Positions 1 to 9,008 of a DNA stretch of 40,224 nucleotides are shown one piece after another. Origin of the DNA: Bacteroidota bacterium (lineage in GTDB: Bacteria > Bacteroidota > Bacteroidia > Bacteroidales > TTA-H9); assembly GCA_003250395.1 (NCBI GenBank), contig QKGM01000045.1, positions 1 through 40,224 of the forward strand, written 5' to 3'. The notes under the pieces are model-generated. The model was given only the letters and a program-made list of their open reading frames with translations, ran no database searches and was not told the origin of the DNA. Numbering within the stretch: the first letter of the stretch is position 1; the number at the start of each line of letters is the position of its first letter. Position numbers and translations under genes: made by a program.

Positions 1-166
1 AATATGCCATATAACATAATCGATTTGATTTTTTCCGGATGCTCCTTAAAATTTAAAAACAGCTAAATTCAATTTTAGGCTTTCGGACTTTTGCAGATAA
101 TAAAAATGCTATTATAAAAATCCTGCTATTATACGAATTAGGACAGCAGTATATAGTAAATTTGGT

Positions 167-1603
167 TTATTGTGCGAGTAATTCTGCCATCCTTGACAGA
201 ATTCTTACTCCGACTCCAGTAGCTCCGGAACACCTGTAACTATCTCGTTTATTTAAGAATACCGGACCAGCAATATCCAAATGAATGTATGGATAATTTG
301 TGAAATGAGCAAGAAATTTTCCTGCAGTTATAGCCCCGGCTTCGACTCCGCCAATGTTTTTTAAATCAGCAATTTCAGATTTAATTTGATTGTCGTAATC
401 TTCCCAAAATGGAAATTCAGCAATTTTTTCGTTGGTCTGATCTCCTGCTTGTTTAAGCATTTCTAAAAATTGAGAGGCATTCTGCTGCATTGCTACAATA
501 CCATGACTACCGATCGCACGGGCAGCAGCACCAGTCAAAGTAGCCATATCAATCACTAGCATGGGGTTATATTGCTTTGCCCAGGCCAAAGCATCTGCTA
601 ATATAAGTCTTCCTTCAGCGTCAGTGTTAAGTACTTCAACTGTTGTGCCATCGAACATAGTAATTACATCCCCCGACACCATTGCATTTCCGTTAGGACG
701 GTTATCAGTTGCCGGAATGAGCGCGATGACATGTAAGGGGATATTATTTAGGGCTATATTTTGAAGGCTTGTAGCCACAGCAGCAGCTCCTCCCATATCT
801 AATTTCATATCATCCATGAAATTACCTGTCTTGAGATTCAATCCGCCGGTATCATATGTAATCCCTTTCCCTACCAAAACAATTGGTTGTTTGTTCATCG
901 AATGTTTAGGCTTGAATTCTAAAATAATAAAGACAGGGGGATCGACTGAACCATAATTAACAGTTAAAAGACCTCCCATTCGTAAAGATTCGATTTGTTT
1001 TTTATTTAAAATTTCAATACCTAAACCACATGCTTTAGCCATTTCAGTTAATCTGTCGGCCAATTTGACGGTATTTAGGTGGTTGACTGGAAGATTAACA
1101 AGATCCCGACATAAGTACACTGACTTTATTGTATTGGAGAGCTTTTCTGTTTCTGTTTGTCCGATTGCAACGTTTTGAATTATTATTGTTTCAAGCGGGT
1201 GTTGCTTTTTTGTTTTATCGGACTGAAAAGGTATGAATTGGTATGCTCCCAGCATAATTCCCTCAGCAAAAGCCAAAGTTTCATTTTTTAGTAAGCTGGT
1301 TGAATGGATGATGGTGGTTTTGATCTTTAATTCAAGCACTTTTTGCTGTATCTTATCGCCCGCTCTGCGACATTTTTCAATTCTGCGGTTATTGTCTTTA
1401 TCGTTTGAACAAAAGTAGAGAGCAGTATATTGATCAAGGATTAAGACTTCTATCAACTCATCAGATTTAGTTTCGGATTTGGATTCAATAAACCTGATTA
1501 TGTCATTACTAAATGAGTGTTGGGTCGGATCCCATTCGGTAAGAATGAATATGTTGGCTGCTGATAAGTGAGTAGTCTGAAGATTATTATCAAGTTTGAT
1601 CAT
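167..1603 (-). CDS. pepA: Leucyl aminopeptidase (peptidase family M17)
   Basis: Cytosolic metallo-aminopeptidase that removes N-terminal residues from peptides; M17 enzymes bind two metal ions. Length 478 aa, normal for the family. The C-terminal catalytic half is intact: VGKGITYDTGG at residues 244-254 (K246 and D251 match family metal or catalytic positions), MKLDMGGAAA at 266-275 (D269) and NTDAEGRL at 326-333 (D328, E330). The N-terminal third is divergent, as is usual in M17. The start is an ATG; a TAnnTTTG box lies about 80 bp upstream on the same strand. It is transcribed divergently from mqnC. No signal peptide is visible, so it should act on cytoplasmic peptides. The family call is secure; substrate preference cannot be read from sequence. 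Confidence 0.95.
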   Translation of the reverse strand: MIKLDNNLQTTHLSAANIFILTEWDPTQHSFSNDIIRFIESKSETKSDELIEVLILDQYTALYFCSNDKDNNRRIEKCRRAGDKIQQKVLELKIKTTIIHSTSLLKNETLAFAEGIMLGAYQFIPFQSDKTKKQHPLETIIIQNVAIGQTETEKLSNTIKSVYLCRDLVNLPVNHLNTVKLADRLTEMAKACGLGIEILNKKQIESLRMGGLLTVNYGSVDPPVFIILEFKPKHSMNKQPIVLVGKGITYDTGGLNLKTGNFMDDMKLDMGGAAAVATSLQNIALNNIPLHVIALIPATDNRPNGNAMVSGDVITMFDGTTVEVLNTDAEGRLILADALAWAKQYNPMLVIDMATLTGAAARAIGSHGIVAMQQNASQFLEMLKQAGDQTNEKIAEFPFWEDYDNQIKSEIADLKNIGGVEAGAITAGKFLAHFTNYPYIHLDIAGPVFLNKRDSYRCSGATGVGVRILSRMAELLAQ

Positions 1604-1684
1604 GAAGATTTGTTTATTCTTAAAGGTGGGTTGTTCTCATTATCAGGCATCTTTTAAGTTCCCAGGAAAAGATACCTTTTATTG

Positions 1685-1692
1685 CAAAGTTA
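1685..1692 (-). promoter_or_regulatory. -7 promoter box for the leucyl aminopeptidase gene
   Basis: On the minus strand this reads TAACTTTG, an exact match to the Bacteroidota primary-sigma -7 consensus TAnnTTTG. It sits about 80 bp upstream of the aminopeptidase ATG. It is separated by only 7 bp from the oppositely oriented box of mqnC. No good TTG -33 element was identified. Confidence 0.5.
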
Positions 1693-1699
1693 GTAATAT

Positions 1700-1707
1700 T
1701 ACTTTTG
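1700..1707 (+). promoter_or_regulatory. -7 promoter box for mqnC
   Basis: Reads TACTTTTG, matching TAnnTTTG. Transcription would begin about 5 nt downstream, leaving only a few leader bases before the ATG at 1717. This decides the mqnC start: an in-frame TTG at 1705 falls inside the box and cannot be the start codon. A TTG at 1682-1684 could be a -33 element, although its 15-nt spacing is short. Confidence 0.55.
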
Positions 1708-1716
1708 TGGTGTTTT

Positions 1717-2823
1717 ATGACGACTGATACAATTTTAAATAATGCAATTAAAGGAGAATGGATCTCCGCAACTGAGGCGACAAGTTTGTTCGAGGAAGCT
1801 TCTCTCCCGCTATTAATGCAGGCAGCGCATGCTGTAAGGAAAAGAATTCATGCAGGAAATGATGTGAGTTGGATCATAGACCGGAATGTGAATTACACAA
1901 ACATTTGCACCTCGGGTTGCAAATTCTGTAATTTTTTTCGATCTTCATCGCATTCAGAGGGGTATGTAATTGATTTTGATGATTTGTGCGTTCGTACAGA
2001 AGAGTTATTTCAGAATGGAGGTAGGCAGTTGTTACTTCAGGGAGGCCTTAATCCTAAATTGGGGCTGAACTATTATTCAACCTTGTTTAGGAAATTGAAA
2101 GAGAGATTCCCTCTGCTCAGGCTTCATGCTCTTGGTCCTCCTGAGATAGTATTCCTGAGTCGTCTTGAATCCTTATCCATTGCTGACACGCTGAAACATC
2201 TTATTGATGCTGGTCTTGACTCACTTCCTGGTGCTGGAGCTGAGGTTCTTATTGATCGCGTCAGAAAGATAGTATCCCCACATAAGTGTTCGTCTGATGA
2301 ATGGTTTGAGGTGATGCATGAAGCTCATAAACTGGGTATTACCACTACAGCTACTATGATGTTTGGTCATGTTGAGACTATTTCTGAAAGGATGCAACAT
2401 CTGGTGCGCATACGAGAGGTTCAAAGCCAGAAACCAGAGAAATCGACAGGTTTTATCGCGTTTATTCTTTGGCCTTTTCAAGACGAATCCACTACTTTGG
2501 TAAGGTTAAAAGGGAGACGGTATCGGACATCTACCGAGGAATATGTGAGGATGGTTGCTATTAGCCGTTTGATGTTACCAAATGTGAAAAATATTGGTGC
2601 TTCCTGGCTGACAGTGGGAGTAGGGGCCGGACAGGTTAGTCTATGGGCAGGTGCTAATGATTTTGGATCGGTTATGATGGAAGAAAACGTTGTTTCGGTG
2701 GCTGGTGCACATCATTCAATGGATGTTGCCGGTATTCAAAAGGCCATATTGCAGGCAGGTTTTAAACCTTTATTACGTGATCAACAATTTAATTACTACT
2801 TATCAGGAAATTATGATATCTGA
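1717..2823 (+). CDS. mqnC: Cyclic dehypoxanthinyl futalosine synthase (radical SAM)
   Basis: Radical SAM enzyme of the futalosine route to menaquinone; it cyclises dehypoxanthine futalosine to the cyclic form. Starting at ATG 1717 the protein is 368 aa. The cluster motif is CTSGCKFC at residues 64-71 (C64, C68, C71), followed by NFFR, as in MqnC and its relatives. The segment LLQGGLNP about 40 residues later and the conserved GATMMFGH-like stretch TATMMFGH also fit the MqnC/MqnE/CofH group; VNYTNIC before the cluster points to MqnC. An in-frame TTG four codons upstream is rejected because it overlaps the promoter. No other menaquinone genes are in the window, which is common since mqn genes are often scattered. 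MqnE is the main alternative but is less likely given the CKFCNFFR form. Confidence 0.9.
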   Translation: MTTDTILNNAIKGEWISATEATSLFEEASLPLLMQAAHAVRKRIHAGNDVSWIIDRNVNYTNICTSGCKFCNFFRSSSHSEGYVIDFDDLCVRTEELFQNGGRQLLLQGGLNPKLGLNYYSTLFRKLKERFPLLRLHALGPPEIVFLSRLESLSIADTLKHLIDAGLDSLPGAGAEVLIDRVRKIVSPHKCSSDEWFEVMHEAHKLGITTTATMMFGHVETISERMQHLVRIREVQSQKPEKSTGFIAFILWPFQDESTTLVRLKGRRYRTSTEEYVRMVAISRLMLPNVKNIGASWLTVGVGAGQVSLWAGANDFGSVMMEENVVSVAGAHHSMDVAGIQKAILQAGFKPLLRDQQFNYYLSGNYDI

Positions 2824-2843
2824 AGACATCATTAACTGATTGG

Positions 2844-4088
2844 TTAGCTGTCCTGAAAGTACCGTTTTATTCCGTTCATAATGATTTCTGTGGCTCCAGT
2901 ATTTCTTGCTATATAATCGAGGCAGGCCTGATGAGCTTGTTGGTAAATAAAGCGGTCGGAAGCCACCTTTTCAAAAATGGAGAGAAAACATGAAACCGTT
3001 GAAACAGGAAATGCTCCTCTAAGCCTGATGAGGTCAATTGTTTCTCTGAATTTTTGATGATTGGGCCCGAAGAAGAGTGGCAGTCCAAAAGTTGCAGCTT
3101 CAAGAATATTATGGGTTCCAACTCCAAATCCCCCGCCAATATATGCGTAATGCCCATACCTGTATAATTGGGATAACATACCTACGTTGTCAATAATAAG
3201 GATTCGGGCATCTCTGGCATTCTCTGTATTAGCCTGACTCAACCTCAAGGCTCCCTTTCCAAAATCATTGATTAATTGATCAATTCGTGGCTCATCAACT
3301 TCATGTGGGGCTAACAGTAATCGAAGGTTGACAGGAGATTTCTTCATCAATGCCATTATTAACGCCTCGTCCGGAGGCCATGTTGATCCTGCGATCAGCA
3401 CTTCGAAGCCATTTGCGAAGGCTTCAACAACAGGATGAGAAAAATCTTGTGATGAAACTTCTTTAACCCTGTCGAAACGGGTATCCCCACTTACCACCAC
3501 TTGTGTTATACCATTTCGGCGAAGTATTTCACCTGATGATTCATTCTGGACATAAAAATTGTCGATGGAGGATAATTGTTTCCGGAACCAAAAGCCATAC
3601 CACCCAAAGAAATGATGCCCTTGTCTGAATATAGCTGAAATAATCACAATAGGAATTTGATTATGCCTCAACTCTTTCATGAAGTTGAACCAGAATTCAT
3701 ATTTTATGAAGATGGCTACACAAGGTTTGGCTGCAGCAATGAAGTAGTGAGCATTGGAAGGAGTGTCAGCAGGAAGATAAAACACATAATCGGCCCCTTT
3801 GTAATTCTTCCTAACTTCAAATCCGGATGGAGAAAAAAAAGTCAATAATATTTTAAATGTCGGATATTGGCTCCGAATTGCCTCGATAACAGGTCGCCCC
3901 TGCTCGAATTCACCTAGAGAAGCACAATGAATCCACACCACACGTTGATGGTTGTCTTTCATGGCTTCCTGAATGCGTTGGATGATTCCATTTCTCCCTT
4001 CAACCCAGAGCTTTGCTTTGGGATTGAAGTGGGAAGCAATCTTTATGGCAGCAATGTAACCGTTAATAATCAGGTTGTAGAACAGCAT
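2844..4088 (-). CDS. waaA: 3-deoxy-D-manno-octulosonic acid (Kdo) transferase
   Basis: Inner-membrane glycosyltransferase that adds Kdo from CMP-Kdo to the lipid A precursor. The protein is 414 aa from ATG 4088. It has an N-terminal hydrophobic anchor (about residues 1-20), then FNPKAKLWVEGR, the typical family opening. IHCASLGEFEQGRP near residues 53-66 carries the catalytic glutamate (E60). The C-terminal GT-B half has GGGFGVGTHNILEAA, a hallmark of the family, and GPNHQKF. A longer frame could start at a TTG (4109) overlapping the stop of the upstream gene, but the ATG gives the usual N-terminus. It lies directly behind an outer-membrane protein gene and is probably cotranscribed with it. 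Its presence shows a lipopolysaccharide-bearing Gram-negative cell. Confidence 0.93.
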   Translation of the reverse strand: MLFYNLIINGYIAAIKIASHFNPKAKLWVEGRNGIIQRIQEAMKDNHQRVVWIHCASLGEFEQGRPVIEAIRSQYPTFKILLTFFSPSGFEVRKNYKGADYVFYLPADTPSNAHYFIAAAKPCVAIFIKYEFWFNFMKELRHNQIPIVIISAIFRQGHHFFGWYGFWFRKQLSSIDNFYVQNESSGEILRRNGITQVVVSGDTRFDRVKEVSSQDFSHPVVEAFANGFEVLIAGSTWPPDEALIMALMKKSPVNLRLLLAPHEVDEPRIDQLINDFGKGALRLSQANTENARDARILIIDNVGMLSQLYRYGHYAYIGGGFGVGTHNILEAATFGLPLFFGPNHQKFRETIDLIRLRGAFPVSTVSCFLSIFEKVASDRFIYQQAHQACLDYIARNTGATEIIMNGIKRYFQDS

Positions 4089-4105
4089 GGTGAAGAGGGG
4101 GACGA

Positions 4106-4873
4106 TCAATAAAAGTAATATTCTTTGGGTGCTCGGCCATACAAAGGTATTATCCAGCCGATTTTAAAACCGGAAAGCAAATCTGAACGAGACTGTTCAT
4201 CTTTCCTCATCAGATCAAAATCGTAATCGCGTAATGATTTGGTCCATCCTTGATTCAGTTCAAATCCAATCATGAAGTTAAGAAGTCGATGGCTGCCAAG
4301 GTACATATACCCTATATTCAGATTAACTGCTGGTCCTGCTGTCAACCTGTCATAACCTTTTCTATAATCACCTTCCAATTGGGGAGCCGTGTTGTCGAGA
4401 TTGGAGATAGAGAGGTTATGTTGCAGATAACCAGCTCCAAGTGTGAAGAAAAAACCTGAGTTGGGATTGGGTGAAAATACAGGAAAAAGTTTACCTACCT
4501 TGCCCCATGCCGAAAACCCACGCTGCGTAATTCCAATGATGGCTCCTTCACCATTCCCATCGATAATGAAATCGTTGGAGGTCATTATGTTTTTAAATAA
4601 CGAGTCAGCAATTTTAACGTTATCTCCAAAGAAAAAATTCACTTCAGCGCCAATGAGCCAGTTCTTGTTCGTTTTATATAAGTAGCCAGTACCTACGCTG
4701 TAACTGACACCAAAGCGTTCAGCCATGTCTCCTCCGGGAATCTGGAACCCGAGAGAGGCGTGGATAAGTGAAGATGAGATTACGGAGTCCTGAATACTTC
4801 CCTGGGCCTGGGTTAAGGATGTCCCCCATGTAATCAGACAACTAAATGTAACAAGGATGTAGAATTTCTTCAT
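4106..4873 (-). CDS. Outer-membrane beta-barrel protein, function unknown
   Basis: 255-aa secreted protein: signal peptide MKKFYILVTF...SLTQA with probable cleavage before QG near residue 24. After it come alternating hydrophobic strands with Gly/aromatic pattern (for example GTGYLYKTNKNWLIGAEVNFFFG and FFFTLGAGYLQHNLSIS) and a final aromatic segment, as expected of a small 8- to 10-stranded barrel. It resembles the generic Bacteroidota outer-membrane beta-barrel domain proteins; no enzyme motif is seen. It is the first gene of a probable two-gene unit with waaA, and a minus-strand TAnnTTTG box lies about 50 bp upstream. A role in the envelope is inferred from the signal peptide and location only. 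Confidence 0.75.
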   Translation of the reverse strand: MKKFYILVTFSCLITWGTSLTQAQGSIQDSVISSSLIHASLGFQIPGGDMAERFGVSYSVGTGYLYKTNKNWLIGAEVNFFFGDNVKIADSLFKNIMTSNDFIIDGNGEGAIIGITQRGFSAWGKVGKLFPVFSPNPNSGFFFTLGAGYLQHNLSISNLDNTAPQLEGDYRKGYDRLTAGPAVNLNIGYMYLGSHRLLNFMIGFELNQGWTKSLRDYDFDLMRKDEQSRSDLLSGFKIGWIIPLYGRAPKEYYFY

Positions 4874-4923
4874 CGACTGGTGATAGGTTTAATGCCATAT
4901 ATTACTAATTCATTATTGGAACG

Positions 4924-4931
4924 CAAAGTTA
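4924..4931 (-). promoter_or_regulatory. -7 promoter box for the outer-membrane protein / waaA unit
   Basis: Minus strand reads TAACTTTG, an exact TAnnTTTG match about 50 bp upstream of the ATG at 4873. It stands back to back with the wbpE promoter in a 201-bp divergent intergenic region. Confidence 0.5.
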
Positions 4932-5020
4932 GGCTTTTCAGTATGAATTAAGCGATGAAATGAATTTATATCACCGAGATCGTATGATTTAGGCTATTAT
5001 TCGCATGCATTATAATTCCC

Positions 5021-5028
5021 TATCTTTG
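5021..5028 (+). promoter_or_regulatory. -7 promoter box for the wbpE-wbpD-wbpB unit
   Basis: Reads TATCTTTG, an exact match to TAnnTTTG, 46 bp upstream of the wbpE ATG, giving a leader of about 40 nt. No clear -33 TTG is visible at the expected distance. Confidence 0.55.
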
Positions 5029-5074
5029 CGCCGTCGCATATAATGTCTTTAAGTCTCATACTAAGATATATTTT

Positions 5075-6202
5075 ATGAAGAAAATTCAAATGGTTGACCT
5101 CAAAGGTCAATACGAAAAAATCAAAGAGGAAGTAGATCGCGGGATTCATCAGGTTATAGATTCAACTCAGTTTGTCAATGGGCAGGCAGTTAAAGATTTT
5201 CAGACTGATCTGGAGAAATATCTTGGTGTAAAGCATGTAATCCCGTGTGGTAATGGAACTGATGCTCTTCAGGTAGCTATGATGAGTCTTGGTCTCAGGC
5301 CTGGTGATGAGGTGATTACATCTGATTTTACTTTTGTTGCAACGGTGGAGGTGATTGCATTGTTGGGCCTCACCCCTGTACTGGTAGATGTTGATCCATT
5401 GACTTTCAACATAGACCCTGAAGCAATAGAACGTGCCATAACCCCCAAAACCAAGGCTATAGTACCTGTTCATCTGTTTGGTCAGTCTGCAGATATGGAT
5501 GCGGTTATGGATATTGCTCATAGACATAACCTTTTTGTAATTGAAGATAATTGTCAGGCTATCGGTGCAGATTTCATTTCTAAGGAAGGATGGACGAAAA
5601 AAACAGGTACCATCGGACACATTGGGTGTACCTCATTCTTTCCCAGTAAAAATTTGGGCTGCTATGGCGACGGAGGTGCCATATTTACAAATGATGACGA
5701 GATTGCTCATCAACTTCGCGGGATTGTTAACCATGGAATGTTTGTACGATATTATCATGATTATGTTGGCGTCAATTCTCGTCTTGACAGTATTCAGGCT
5801 GCAGTACTTAAAGCTAAACTACCTCACCTTGATGAATACTGTAATGCCCGTCGAATTGCAGCAGAGTACTACGATAAGGCATTTGAAAATCATCCAAACC
5901 TGATTATTCCCACCCGGTTTGCAAAGTCAACCCATGTATTCCATCAATATACTCTTATCTCGAAAGGTGTTGACAGGGCTGCACTTATCGATTTCCTGGG
6001 GAAATCTGACATTCCTGCAATGATTTATTATCCTGTGCCTCTTCATATGCAGAAAGCCTATATAGACCCCCGTTATAAGGAAGGTGATTTCCCTGTAACC
6101 GAATCTTTATCACTTACTGTTTTTTCTTTACCCATGCACACTGAACTTGATGAAGAACAACTCCATCTCATTACGTCAAAAGTTTTGGAATTCTTAAGCT
6201 AA
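5075..6202 (+). CDS. wbpE: DegT/DnrJ-family sugar aminotransferase (UDP-3-keto-GlcNAcA aminotransferase type)
   Basis: PLP-dependent enzyme of 375 aa. The family installs an amino group on a keto sugar-nucleotide; with the two following genes it should aminate C3 of UDP-2-acetamido-2-deoxy-3-keto-glucuronate. Visible features: CGNGTDALQ near 58-66 (cofactor phosphate binding), IEDNCQAIGA with D158, and the Schiff-base lysine in FFPSKNLGCYGDGGA (K192). The SKNLG form is that of the WbpE/WlbC and DegT branch. It is followed after 5 bp by a WbpD-type acetyltransferase and then a WbpB-type dehydrogenase, which makes the specific assignment stronger than the sequence alone would. First gene of the unit, with a good promoter box upstream. 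Alternative: another NDP-keto-sugar aminotransferase such as for Qui4N-type sugars. Confidence 0.82.
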   Translation: MKKIQMVDLKGQYEKIKEEVDRGIHQVIDSTQFVNGQAVKDFQTDLEKYLGVKHVIPCGNGTDALQVAMMSLGLRPGDEVITSDFTFVATVEVIALLGLTPVLVDVDPLTFNIDPEAIERAITPKTKAIVPVHLFGQSADMDAVMDIAHRHNLFVIEDNCQAIGADFISKEGWTKKTGTIGHIGCTSFFPSKNLGCYGDGGAIFTNDDEIAHQLRGIVNHGMFVRYYHDYVGVNSRLDSIQAAVLKAKLPHLDEYCNARRIAAEYYDKAFENHPNLIIPTRFAKSTHVFHQYTLISKGVDRAALIDFLGKSDIPAMIYYPVPLHMQKAYIDPRYKEGDFPVTESLSLTVFSLPMHTELDEEQLHLITSKVLEFLS

Positions 6203-6207
6203 TTTAA

Positions 6208-6783
6208 ATGGAAAGAGTTTTTTTTGCTGATAAAACTGCGGTCATCGACGAAGGGTGCCAGATAGCCAAAGGTGTTAAAATCTGGCATTTTTCTCATATA
6301 ATGTCTAACTGTGTGATAGGTGAGGGATGCAATATCGGGCAGAATGTAGTGGTGTCTCCTGATGTTATACTTGGAAAGAATGTGAAGATTCAGAATAATG
6401 TTTCGATCTACACCGGGGTTATTTGTGAAGATGATGTATTCCTTGGCCCATCTATGGTCTTTACCAATGTGATCAATCCCCGAAGTGCCGTGAACCGTAA
6501 ATCAGAATATGCCCGTACTGTTGTAAAACGAGGTGCCAGTATCGGGGCAAATGCAACAATTGTTTGTGGCCATGATATTGGAGAGTTCGCATTCATTGGT
6601 GCAGGTGCTGTGGTAACGAAGGATGTTCCCGCCTATGCTCTTGTTGTTGGAAATCCGGCACGCCAGAAAGGATGGATGAGCGAATACGGTCACAAATTGA
6701 AATTTGATTCTGATGGTCTGGCCATATGCCCTGAAAGTGGTGAGAAATATAAACTCGAAGGAGGAAAAGTATCAAAGGTTTAA
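6208..6783 (+). CDS. wbpD: UDP-2-acetamido-3-amino-glucuronate N-acetyltransferase (left-handed beta helix)
   Basis: 191-aa acyltransferase of the hexapeptide-repeat class; the family transfers acetyl from acetyl-CoA to the C3 amino group made by the preceding aminotransferase. The chain shows successive hexapeptide turns ([19 protein letters not shown], then repeats around residues 30-75 and again after [13 protein letters not shown]). The insertion [15 protein letters not shown] between the repeats is typical of the WbpD/WlbB group. The end carries an extra tail with CPESGEKY, seen in many relatives. It is spaced 5 bp after wbpE and 18 bp before wbpB, so translational coupling in one operon is likely. 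Confidence 0.87.
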   Translation: MERVFFADKTAVIDEGCQIAKGVKIWHFSHIMSNCVIGEGCNIGQNVVVSPDVILGKNVKIQNNVSIYTGVICEDDVFLGPSMVFTNVINPRSAVNRKSEYARTVVKRGASIGANATIVCGHDIGEFAFIGAGAVVTKDVPAYALVVGNPARQKGWMSEYGHKLKFDSDGLAICPESGEKYKLEGGKVSKV

Positions 6784-6801
6784 AATAATTTTGACCTTAT
6801 C

Positions 6802-7761
6802 ATGCACAGGAATGTGTTGAACTTTGGTCTTACGGGCGCAGCAGGATATATTGCATCCCGTCATTTTAAGGCTATAAAAGAAACCGGGAATGCCCTGGTT
6901 GCTGCCCTTGACAAGAACGACAGCGTGGGGATTATTGATAGCTATTTCCCTATGGCCGATTATTTTCTGGAGACTGAAAGATTTGACAGACATCTTGATA
7001 AGCTGAGACGACTGGGAAATCAGAAAATTGACTATGTAAGCATTTGTACCCCAAATTATCTCCACGATGCACATATCAGACTTGCATTACGCAATCAGGC
7101 TCATGCTATCTGTGAAAAACCTGTTGTATTGAACCCATGGAATATAGATGCTCTGAAGGAAATAGAGCAAGAGACTGGTAAGAAGATTTATAATGTTCTT
7201 CAGCTTCGGTTACATCCTTCCATCATTTCACTGCGACAAAAGGTATTGTTTGCCCCACCCGATAAGGTCTTCGATGTGGATCTTTCATACATTACCTCAC
7301 GAGGGAAATGGTATTTCTCTTCATGGAAAGGCAACTCTGAGAAGTCTGGTGGTGTTGCAACCAACATTGGTGTCCACTTTTTCGATATGTTAATATGGAT
7401 CTTCGGAAACATGAAAACCAGCATGGTTAATTACTCCTCGAACGATACTGTTGCCGGATACATGGAACTTGAACACGCCCGCATAAGGTGGTTCCTGAGT
7501 ATAAATGATGCCTATCTGCCCGAAACAATTCAGGCTAAAGGACAGCGCACCTTTAGATCTATTACTGTTGAAGAGGAGGAGGTAGAATTTAGTGGTGGGT
7601 TCACAGATCTGCATACGCTTACCTATGAGAATATATTGTCGGGAGGTGGTTATGGCCTTGAGGATTCACGGCGTAGTATAGAACTTGTATACGATATCAG
7701 GCATTCGACACCAGTAGGCAGGATTGGTGAATTTCACCCTTTTCTTTTAAAAGTTAAATGA
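6802..7761 (+). CDS. wbpB: Gfo/Idh/MocA oxidoreductase (UDP-GlcNAcA 3-dehydrogenase type)
   Basis: NAD-dependent sugar dehydrogenase of 319 aa. In the WbpB/WlbA pathway it oxidises C3 of UDP-GlcNAcA to the 3-keto intermediate used by the aminotransferase. The Rossmann motif LTGAAGYIASRH is at 10-21, the family triad EKP at 105-107, and ICEKPVVLNPWN is the signature of the WlbA subgroup. The gene is last in the unit although it acts first in the pathway. The UDP-GlcNAc 6-dehydrogenase (WbpA) that would supply the substrate is not in the window. The product would be a UDP-2,3-diacetamido-uronic acid used in surface polysaccharide. Confidence 0.87.
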   Translation: MHRNVLNFGLTGAAGYIASRHFKAIKETGNALVAALDKNDSVGIIDSYFPMADYFLETERFDRHLDKLRRLGNQKIDYVSICTPNYLHDAHIRLALRNQAHAICEKPVVLNPWNIDALKEIEQETGKKIYNVLQLRLHPSIISLRQKVLFAPPDKVFDVDLSYITSRGKWYFSSWKGNSEKSGGVATNIGVHFFDMLIWIFGNMKTSMVNYSSNDTVAGYMELEHARIRWFLSINDAYLPETIQAKGQRTFRSITVEEEEVEFSGGFTDLHTLTYENILSGGGYGLEDSRRSIELVYDIRHSTPVGRIGEFHPFLLKVK

Positions 7762-7974
7762 TTTCTTTTAACTATTTCATACCTGAGACTTATGGGAAGT
7801 TTATAGTGAAATCCTGCCTTTCGTATTATTTATTTATAAAACAGAACAATAGTTGGTAGTGCTTTTCTATCTTTACAGCTTCAAGATGCTAACTGGCCAG
7901 ACAGAGGAATCTTAGTCAGTAGTTAGGTAGAGAGCTTAAAATACGTAACTATGAATAATATTAATTAATCTTCT

Positions 7975-9006
7975 ATGAAAATATTGGTTACCGGAGGTGC
8001 CGGATACATTGGTTCCCATACAGTAGTTGAACTTCAAAATCAAGGACATCAGGTGGTTATTGTTGATAATTTGTCAAATTCAAGTGCAGAGGTGATTGAT
8101 AATATTGTCAAAATTACCGGTGTTATTCCCTTATTTGAACAATTTGATCTGACTGAACAGACCTTAACGGCAGATTTTTTTCAACGTCATCATGATATAG
8201 ACGGCGTTATTCATTTTGCAGCATTCAAAGCTGTAGGAGAGTCGGTAGCAAATCCTCTGATGTATTATCGTAATAACCTTCAATCGCTGACTAATATCTT
8301 AGAAGGTATGAGGGTTAACAAAATTCCCTATTTGGTATTTTCGAGTTCCTGCACTGTATATGGACAACCAGATGAACTTCCTGTAAAGGAGACTTCCCCG
8401 ATAAAAGAGGCGTTCTCTCCATACGGTTTCACAAAACAAATCAGTGAAACCATCATTCGCGATAGTGTTGCAGCTTATCCTGGTATCCGTGCTATTGCCC
8501 TGCGCTACTTCAATCCAATTGGTGCGCATGAATCTGCCCTGATAGGAGAGTTACCTTTAGGGGTTCCCAATAATCTGCTTCCTTTTATCACCCAGACTGC
8601 GATAGGTATCAGACCGGAACTGAAGGTTTTTGGAAGCGACTATGATACTCCCGATGGAACAGCTGTACGTGATTACATTCATGTAGTAGATCTTGCACTG
8701 GCTCATGTAATTGCCGTTGACCGGATGATCAGCCAAAAGTCAAAGGCACCTATGGAAGTCTTTAACCTTGGAACCGGTAATGGCCTTACTGTATTGGAAG
8801 TAATTAAATCATTTGAAAAGGTCTCTGGGGTGAAACTCAACTATCGTCTTACGGAACGAAGAGCCGGAGATGTTGAAAAAGTCTGGGCCAATACAGATTA
8901 TGCCAATGAAGAGCTTGGATGGAAAGCCAAAAAAACTGTTGATGAAATGACCCTGTCAGCCTGGAAATGGGAATTGGCTCTGGCAGAGAGAAAAAATAAA
9001 ATTTGA
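7975..9006 (+). CDS. galE: UDP-glucose 4-epimerase
   Basis: Cytosolic SDR enzyme interconverting UDP-glucose and UDP-galactose (or their N-acetyl forms). 343 aa, normal for GalE. The NAD-binding GGAGYIGSH is at 7-15, SSSCTVYG at 123-130 holds the catalytic serine/threonine region, and Y150/K154 in SPYGFTK form the YxxxK pair. RYFNPIGAHES and the C-terminal WANTDYANEELGWKAK region match GalE. A 213-bp upstream gap separates it from wbpB; a near-match to the -7 box (TATCTTTA at 7868-7875) lies in it, so it may have its own promoter. It is followed almost without gap by a secreted nuclease-like gene. Confidence 0.94.
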   Translation: MKILVTGGAGYIGSHTVVELQNQGHQVVIVDNLSNSSAEVIDNIVKITGVIPLFEQFDLTEQTLTADFFQRHHDIDGVIHFAAFKAVGESVANPLMYYRNNLQSLTNILEGMRVNKIPYLVFSSSCTVYGQPDELPVKETSPIKEAFSPYGFTKQISETIIRDSVAAYPGIRAIALRYFNPIGAHESALIGELPLGVPNNLLPFITQTAIGIRPELKVFGSDYDTPDGTAVRDYIHVVDLALAHVIAVDRMISQKSKAPMEVFNLGTGNGLTVLEVIKSFEKVSGVKLNYRLTERRAGDVEKVWANTDYANEELGWKAKKTVDEMTLSAWKWELALAERKNKI

Positions 9007-9008
9007 TA

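Noticed and set aside
4089..4109. TTG start for waaA extending into the upstream gene
   Set aside because: ATG 4088 gives the usual family N-terminus; the extension adds no conserved residues.
5162..5620. 152-codon frame antisense to wbpE
   Set aside because: Lies wholly opposite a well-supported gene and its translation has no recognisable features.
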